Positions 59,814 through 64,000 of a stretch of DNA of 64,000 nt are shown here, one piece after another. The notes below the pieces were generated by a model, which was given only the letters and a program-made list of their open reading frames with translations, searched no databases and had not been told where the DNA came from. The stretch covers positions 4,092,001 through 4,156,000 of the forward strand of contig NZ_CP145732.1 in the NCBI RefSeq assembly GCF_036884845.1, written 5' to 3'. The stretch comes from Pseudomonas sp. MAG733B (GTDB taxonomy: Bacteria > Pseudomonadota > Gammaproteobacteria > Pseudomonadales > Pseudomonadaceae). The position numbers were made by a program, and so were the translations under genes. How positions within the stretch are numbered: position 1 is the stretch's first letter; the number at the start of each line of letters is the position of its first letter.

Positions 59814-60974
59814 ATGGCCTTGAGTTCACGCTGCCCTTTTGCACTGCTTATGGTCTCTCTTTACCCGGGAGTGGCCTGGAGTCTCGATCCGGCGCCTATC
59901 AATGTTTACGGATTCGATTTCACTCCGACCTTTCTGGTTTCAGAAAGCTATGACGATAACTTCCGGGAGCTGGAGAACGATAAGCAGTCGTCGATGGTCA
60001 CCAAGCTGGTGCCCAATTTCGAGCTCAAGGCCGAAGATCGTAACAGCGCCACCCGGCTGATCTGGCAGCCCGCCCGCTACATTTACCACGATGAATCAGA
60101 TGCCTCGTACACCGCACAACGGGTGCGCGCGGACAGCATAATGGAGTTCACCGACCGGCACCGTTTGAAACTCGAAGCCGAGTACCGCAAATGGGAGCGC
60201 ACCGAATCGACGGCGGTCGAAGGCGAAAATGACAAGTTCAACAACAAACGGGTGGGTGGTCTTTATACCTTCGGCGCCAAGAGCGCGGACAATCAGATCG
60301 ATTTGGGTGCCAGCTACGCCGAGCTTCGTTCAGACAATTCCGACGGCATCAACGACGACAAAGAACGAAATACCACCGCACTCACCAGTACCTGGTATCA
60401 CCGCATCGGCAGCAATACCCGTGGCCTGCTGGAATACGACCATACCGATTTTGACTACCAGGAACCCAACAGCACGCGCAGCAGCAAATCCAACGCGCTA
60501 TACGCCGGTGCCGCCTGGGACATCACTGCCAAGACCACCGGTAAAGTCCGCCTCGGTTACGAGAAAAAAGACTTCGACAGCAGCGAATCCAAGGACCTCG
60601 ACAACCCGACGTGGCAAGTGGACATGCAATGGAAGCCACGCACCTATTCAACGTTCACCTTTGTCGCCCGCCAGGCACTTGCCGAGGGCGACGATGGCGC
60701 CGATGCGGTGAAGTCGACCTTTACCCAGGTCGGTTGGCGCCATGGCTGGACTGATCGGATCACCACCGTGGCACAGGCCGGGTTCGGTCGGTATGTCTAC
60801 GAAGGCCAGGACCGCACGGACGATTTACAGGACTACAACCTGGCGGTGATTTATGCGATGCGCCGGTGGCTGGATATCGAACTCGGCTATCGGTTCCGCG
60901 ACAACGACTCGGATGCCGACAACGAAAGTTTTACCCGCAACGTGGTTCAGATCAGCTTCAACGTAAGCCTCTAA
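59814..60974 (+). CDS. Outer-membrane beta-barrel exopolysaccharide protein (VpsM-like)
   Basis: A 386-residue protein from ATG 59814 with AGGAG seven bases upstream; the ATG four bases earlier is out of frame. Signal peptide CPFALLMVSLYPGVAWSLDP, then many amphipathic strands with aromatic girdles (FTPTFLVSESYDDNFREL; YLYDHTDFDYQE-type turns) and a terminal SFNVSL. This is the porin-like barrel (BBP2 type) common in exopolysaccharide gene clusters, and its order with the next two genes parallels VpsM-VpsN-VpsO. Confidence 0.82.
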   Translation: MALSSRCPFALLMVSLYPGVAWSLDPAPINVYGFDFTPTFLVSESYDDNFRELENDKQSSMVTKLVPNFELKAEDRNSATRLIWQPARYIYHDESDASYTAQRVRADSIMEFTDRHRLKLEAEYRKWERTESTAVEGENDKFNNKRVGGLYTFGAKSADNQIDLGASYAELRSDNSDGINDDKERNTTALTSTWYHRIGSNTRGLLEYDHTDFDYQEPNSTRSSKSNALYAGAAWDITAKTTGKVRLGYEKKDFDSSESKDLDNPTWQVDMQWKPRTYSTFTFVARQALAEGDDGADAVKSTFTQVGWRHGWTDRITTVAQAGFGRYVYEGQDRTDDLQDYNLAVIYAMRRWLDIELGYRFRDNDSDADNESFTRNVVQISFNVSL

Positions 60975-60986
60975 GAGGGTTTCGCC

Positions 60987-61520
60987 ATGAAATCGCATAC
61001 TCTTGGCCTGTTGTTCGCACTGGCGGTTCTACCCAATAGCTATGCAGCAGATCCCGACACTCAGTACAAACTGGCTGCCGGCGACGTCTTGCGCATCATC
61101 GTGTTCGGCGAGCCGGAGTTGAGCATGAAAAAGATCCGCCTGAGCGATGCCGGGACGTTTTCCTACCCCTTTCTGGGAGAGATTTCCGCGAAAGGACTGA
61201 CCCCCAACCAAGTCGAAAAAATCATCGTCGACGGACTTAAACAAGGGTACCTGACCGACCCGAAAGTCAGCTTGAGCCAGATCGAATACCGTGCGTTCTA
61301 CATCAACGGCGAAGTGAAAAAACCCGGTAATTATCCATTCATACCCGGGCTGACCCTGGAGAAAGCCATTGCCCTGGGCGGTGGCTTGACCGAACGGGCT
61401 TCGATCAAGCGCGTAACCATCGTGCGCGGTGATGGCGGCGCCACGCTCACCGATGAAGTGACCCGAAACACCACGATTGGCCCCGGTGACACCATTTCCA
61501 TTGCACAAGGCTTTTTCTAA
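60987..61520 (+). CDS. Wza/VpsN-like polysaccharide export protein
   Basis: A 177-residue periplasmic protein with a signal peptide (MKSHTLGLLFALAVLPNSYA) and no lipobox cysteine. It contains the polysaccharide-export motif (QYKLAAGDVLRIIVFGEPEL) and a SLBB-like part (YINGEVKKPGNYPFIPGLTL). It is much shorter than Wza because it lacks the outer-membrane helix, so the preceding barrel probably supplies the pore. It starts 12 bp after that gene. Confidence 0.87.
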   Translation: MKSHTLGLLFALAVLPNSYAADPDTQYKLAAGDVLRIIVFGEPELSMKKIRLSDAGTFSYPFLGEISAKGLTPNQVEKIIVDGLKQGYLTDPKVSLSQIEYRAFYINGEVKKPGNYPFIPGLTLEKAIALGGGLTERASIKRVTIVRGDGGATLTDEVTRNTTIGPGDTISIAQGFF

Positions 61521-61522
61521 TC

Positions 61523-63841
61523 ATGGACAACAGCCCTAGCACCTACGTCGAACGTCCTCTTCAAACGCATGTACATCAGCATCAACAGTACAGCGAAGAC
61601 AAGGACACCATTGACCTGCTCGCGCTCTGGAGGGTGATCTGGCGCGCCAAATGGAACATCGCCTTGCTGGTCCTGCTTTGCTGTGCGTTGGCGGCCCTCG
61701 CGGTCTCGGCCATTACCCCGCAATACATAGGCAGTACCACCCTGCTGTTCAACGATAAAACACCGCCATTGATGTCTTTCCAGCAAGTCAAGGACTCGGG
61801 CAGCAACGCTACGGAATACTTGCAGACGCAACAAGCGCTGCTGCAATCGCGAGAGCTTGCCGAACGCGCGGTGAAAAAACTCGGCCTGACCACCAACCCG
61901 ATCACCGACCCGCGCCAGCAACCGACATCTTGGTTCACGCCGCGCAAATGGCTAGCACAGCTCGAGCTAGACCAATGGCTGCCGGGACTGAGCACATGGG
62001 TACCGATCAAAAACGCGCCCAGCGAAGACGACGTGTTTAATCAGGTCACGCAAAATCTCATGCTCAATACCAGCGTCAAATTCGTAGGGAAAAGCCAACT
62101 GCTGGAAATCGAGGTCGAACTGCCCGACCCGGTCCTCGCGGCAGCGGCGGCCAACGCGCTGGCTCAAGGCTTTACCGACAGTCAATTGGACACCAGCGAG
62201 AAATCCTCGCAGGCCACCACGGCCTGGATGAACACACGACTGGTCAAGCTGCGCGACAACTTGCGTGTCGCCGAGAAAAAGCTCCAGGGCTATCGAGAAG
62301 AACAAGGGCTGGTCGACGTCGGCGGTGTCGCCACTATCAGCGCCAACGAACTGGAGATGACCGGCAATCGCATGGTTGATGCCCGTCGCAACCGCGCCGA
62401 AGCCGAGAGTGAATACCGTCAGGCGAAAGCCCTGAGCAACGGCGATCTGAGTCGACTCTCAAGCGTGCCGGCAGTCTTGAGTAACCCGCTGGTCCAGCAA
62501 TTTCAGGCGGATCGGGCCAAGGCTCAAGCCAAGGTCGATGAGCTGGCAGGACGCTATGGGCCGAAACACCCGAGCCTGATTTCCGCGCAGTCCGAATTGC
62601 GCGCGGCCACCACGAGCCTGCAATTGCAAGTGCAGCAGGTGGTCGCCGGGATCGAACGGCAGTACCAGCTCGCCTCGGCCAGTGAGGCCTCGCTGCGCCA
62701 ATCCTTCAATAGCAACAAGGCGCAGATCCAGGACATTGCCCGCAAGGAGTTCCAGCTGCGCGAGTTCCAGCGTGAAGTCGACAGCACCCGCGCGCTGTAT
62801 GAAACCTTCGTCACCCGCTTGAAGGAAACCGCCGCCACCGCCGACATGGACTCCACCAAAGTACGCATTGTCGACTCGGCCATTGTTCCCGTAGAAGCGA
62901 GCAAGCCTCGTAAAAAATTGATTGTGGGGATCGTCGGATTAATCGCGGCGGTGTTTGGCATGGCGCTGGCCTTGCTCATGGACAAACTGAGCAACACCTT
63001 CAAGACTGACGAATCGATTGAAAGCACGTTGAACGTTCCGCTGCTCAGCGTGGTACCGCTGGTCCTGAAAAAAAGCCGTCGGCAATTGGCGCGATTGTTC
63101 GAGGACAATGAGAACCCGCGCTTCTCCGAGACCATTCGCAACTTGCGCACCTGGCTGATGTTGCAAAGCAGTGATATGCCGTCGCAGGTTGTACTGGTCA
63201 CTTCAACCGTTTCCGGTGAAGGCAAAAGCACCATTGCCAACAACCTGGCAAGTTCCCTCACTCCGCTGGAGCGTGTGTTGCTGATCGATGCGGATATGCG
63301 TCAGCCAACCCTTTCGCTGAACTTTGACTTTGCGCCTGACAGTCCGGGGCTCGCCAATGTGATTGCAGGCACTGCGAGGCTCGAAGACTGCATCGTTTCG
63401 GTGGGCAATCTGGACATGCTGCCGGCCGGAATGGTCATGCCGTCTTCCTCGGATCTGTTCACTGCACCGCGCCTGCCTTCCCCGGCCGAGGCCCTGAACC
63501 CGTCCCGCCAGCCTCCGCCGCAGGATCTGCTCAGCTCACCGCGCATGGAGCGCATGCTTGAGGCATTGAAGTCGCGTTACCGCCACATCATTATCGATTC
63601 ACCCCCTGCGGAGATGATCAGCGACGCGCTATTGCTGGCCAGGCATTCAGACGCGGTGATCTATGTGGTCAAGGCCGACAGCACGCCGATCAGCCAGGTA
63701 CAGAGGGGCATAGCCACATTGAAACAAAGCCACGTGCCGGTATTTGGCGCAGTGCTCAATCAGGTAGACCTGCGCAAGGCGCGCAAGTACGGCTACCACC
63801 ATTCCAAGTCGTTTTACAACTACGACTTCGCACCCCGGTAA
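61523..63841 (+). CDS. Polysaccharide co-polymerase/tyrosine autokinase (Wzc/VpsO-like)
   Basis: A 772-residue inner-membrane protein, 2 bp after the export gene. It has an N-terminal chain-length (Wzz/GNVR) region with one membrane helix (WNIALLVLLCCALAALAVSA), a long coiled-coil periplasmic part, a second helix (IVGIVGLIAAVFGMALALLM), then a cytoplasmic tyrosine kinase with Walker A SGEGKST (about residue 563), Walker A-prime LLIDADMRQP and Walker B IIIDSPPAE. It ends in a tyrosine-rich tail (RKYGYHHSKSFYNYDF), the usual autophosphorylation site. It controls polymer length and export. Confidence 0.9.
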   Translation: MDNSPSTYVERPLQTHVHQHQQYSEDKDTIDLLALWRVIWRAKWNIALLVLLCCALAALAVSAITPQYIGSTTLLFNDKTPPLMSFQQVKDSGSNATEYLQTQQALLQSRELAERAVKKLGLTTNPITDPRQQPTSWFTPRKWLAQLELDQWLPGLSTWVPIKNAPSEDDVFNQVTQNLMLNTSVKFVGKSQLLEIEVELPDPVLAAAAANALAQGFTDSQLDTSEKSSQATTAWMNTRLVKLRDNLRVAEKKLQGYREEQGLVDVGGVATISANELEMTGNRMVDARRNRAEAESEYRQAKALSNGDLSRLSSVPAVLSNPLVQQFQADRAKAQAKVDELAGRYGPKHPSLISAQSELRAATTSLQLQVQQVVAGIERQYQLASASEASLRQSFNSNKAQIQDIARKEFQLREFQREVDSTRALYETFVTRLKETAATADMDSTKVRIVDSAIVPVEASKPRKKLIVGIVGLIAAVFGMALALLMDKLSNTFKTDESIESTLNVPLLSVVPLVLKKSRRQLARLFEDNENPRFSETIRNLRTWLMLQSSDMPSQVVLVTSTVSGEGKSTIANNLASSLTPLERVLLIDADMRQPTLSLNFDFAPDSPGLANVIAGTARLEDCIVSVGNLDMLPAGMVMPSSSDLFTAPRLPSPAEALNPSRQPPPQDLLSSPRMERMLEALKSRYRHIIIDSPPAEMISDALLLARHSDAVIYVVKADSTPISQVQRGIATLKQSHVPVFGAVLNQVDLRKARKYGYHHSKSFYNYDFAPR

Positions 63842-63988
63842 AACCCGGTCCCTCGGTCTGTCACCGGACCTGTTTCATCCATCACAACAATTAGCTTCAC
63901 CTCTGCCGAGCTACGGAAAGCCTGCGGGAGCCACGCTGTGTCTGCTCCCTCAGCGCTGATGCACTCTCTTTCCCTTGAGGTCAAGCCC

Positions 63989-64000
63989 ATGACACCGCTC
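63989..64000 (+). CDS. Start of the next exopolysaccharide gene (truncated by the window)
   Basis: ATG ACA CCG CTC runs to the last base of the window and is preceded by GAGG eight bases upstream, so a further co-directional gene most likely begins here. Nothing can be said about its product. The 147 bp between it and the autokinase stop holds no other recognisable feature. Confidence 0.45.

Overview
The window reads as a chromosome segment of a fluorescens-group Pseudomonas. It is GC-rich with tightly packed, overlapping operons. Ten paired REP elements (REPINs) carry arms of the kind common in these genomes. The gene set is also typical: lexA2-imuA-imuB-dnaE2, an NADP-GAPDH of the aldehyde dehydrogenase superfamily, a DyP peroxidase, and several PotABCD-like and SsuABC-like transporters. 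No rRNA, CRISPR array or complete insertion sequence is visible. The only RNA gene is one tRNA-Ser(UGA).

Layout. 1-558 is the start of a phage-type integrase running off the left edge. 0.8-8 kb holds housekeeping and lipid genes: a histidine phosphatase, an SCP2-domain protein, a large GH63/MGH1-type glycosidase divergent from a LysR regulator, and a fatty acid hydroxylase fused to an SRPBCC domain and coupled to an SMP-30-like propeller. 8.1-15.3 kb looks like a general-stress locus. It has four small acidic or helical proteins, then an overlapping operon RsbR-RsbS-RsbT-(ATPase+SpoIIE phosphatase)-histidine kinase-hybrid kinase, which is a stressosome wired to two-component signalling. 15.4-20.3 kb holds a class II UvrA and a PAS hybrid kinase. 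20.5-28.7 kb is a catabolic unit: an FCD-type GntR regulator, a PotABCD-like importer, two amidohydrolases and a flavin reductase, with unknown substrate. 28.9-34.6 kb is the LexA2-controlled mutasome operon, with a GTAC-N4-GTAC operator at the lexA2 start. 34.7-38.3 kb holds a LysR regulator, an exported YtcJ-type amidohydrolase and a TorF-like porin.

38.4-45.8 kb is an eight-gene co-directional cluster whose genes mostly overlap. It encodes a GntR/UTRA regulator, an AprA-like flavoprotein, a two-cluster ferredoxin, a nitrate/sulfonate-type ABC importer, a HEAT-repeat protein and a DUF971 protein. It looks like a complete uptake-plus-redox system whose substrate I cannot name. 46-50.9 kb holds a Gfo/Idh/MocA oxidoreductase, a DyP peroxidase, the NADP-GAPDH-like enzyme and a FUSC membrane protein.

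50.9-54.4 kb is a visibly AT-rich insert with two large proteins I do not recognise. It is the best candidate for recently acquired, undescribed content. 54.4-57.5 kb returns to core genes (EamA exporter, Lrp regulator, BI-1 protein, tRNA-Ser, two small proteins). 57.7-64 kb is the start of an exopolysaccharide locus: a UDP-glucuronate-epimerase-like gene, a 0.6 kb leader with an ops-like element, an RfaH-type antiterminator, then a VpsM/VpsN/VpsO-like outer-membrane, export and tyrosine-kinase series that continues past the right edge.

Start codons were moved inside longer open frames where a ribosome site, family length or gene overlap supported it. All family calls are from reading the protein sequence, without database searches.
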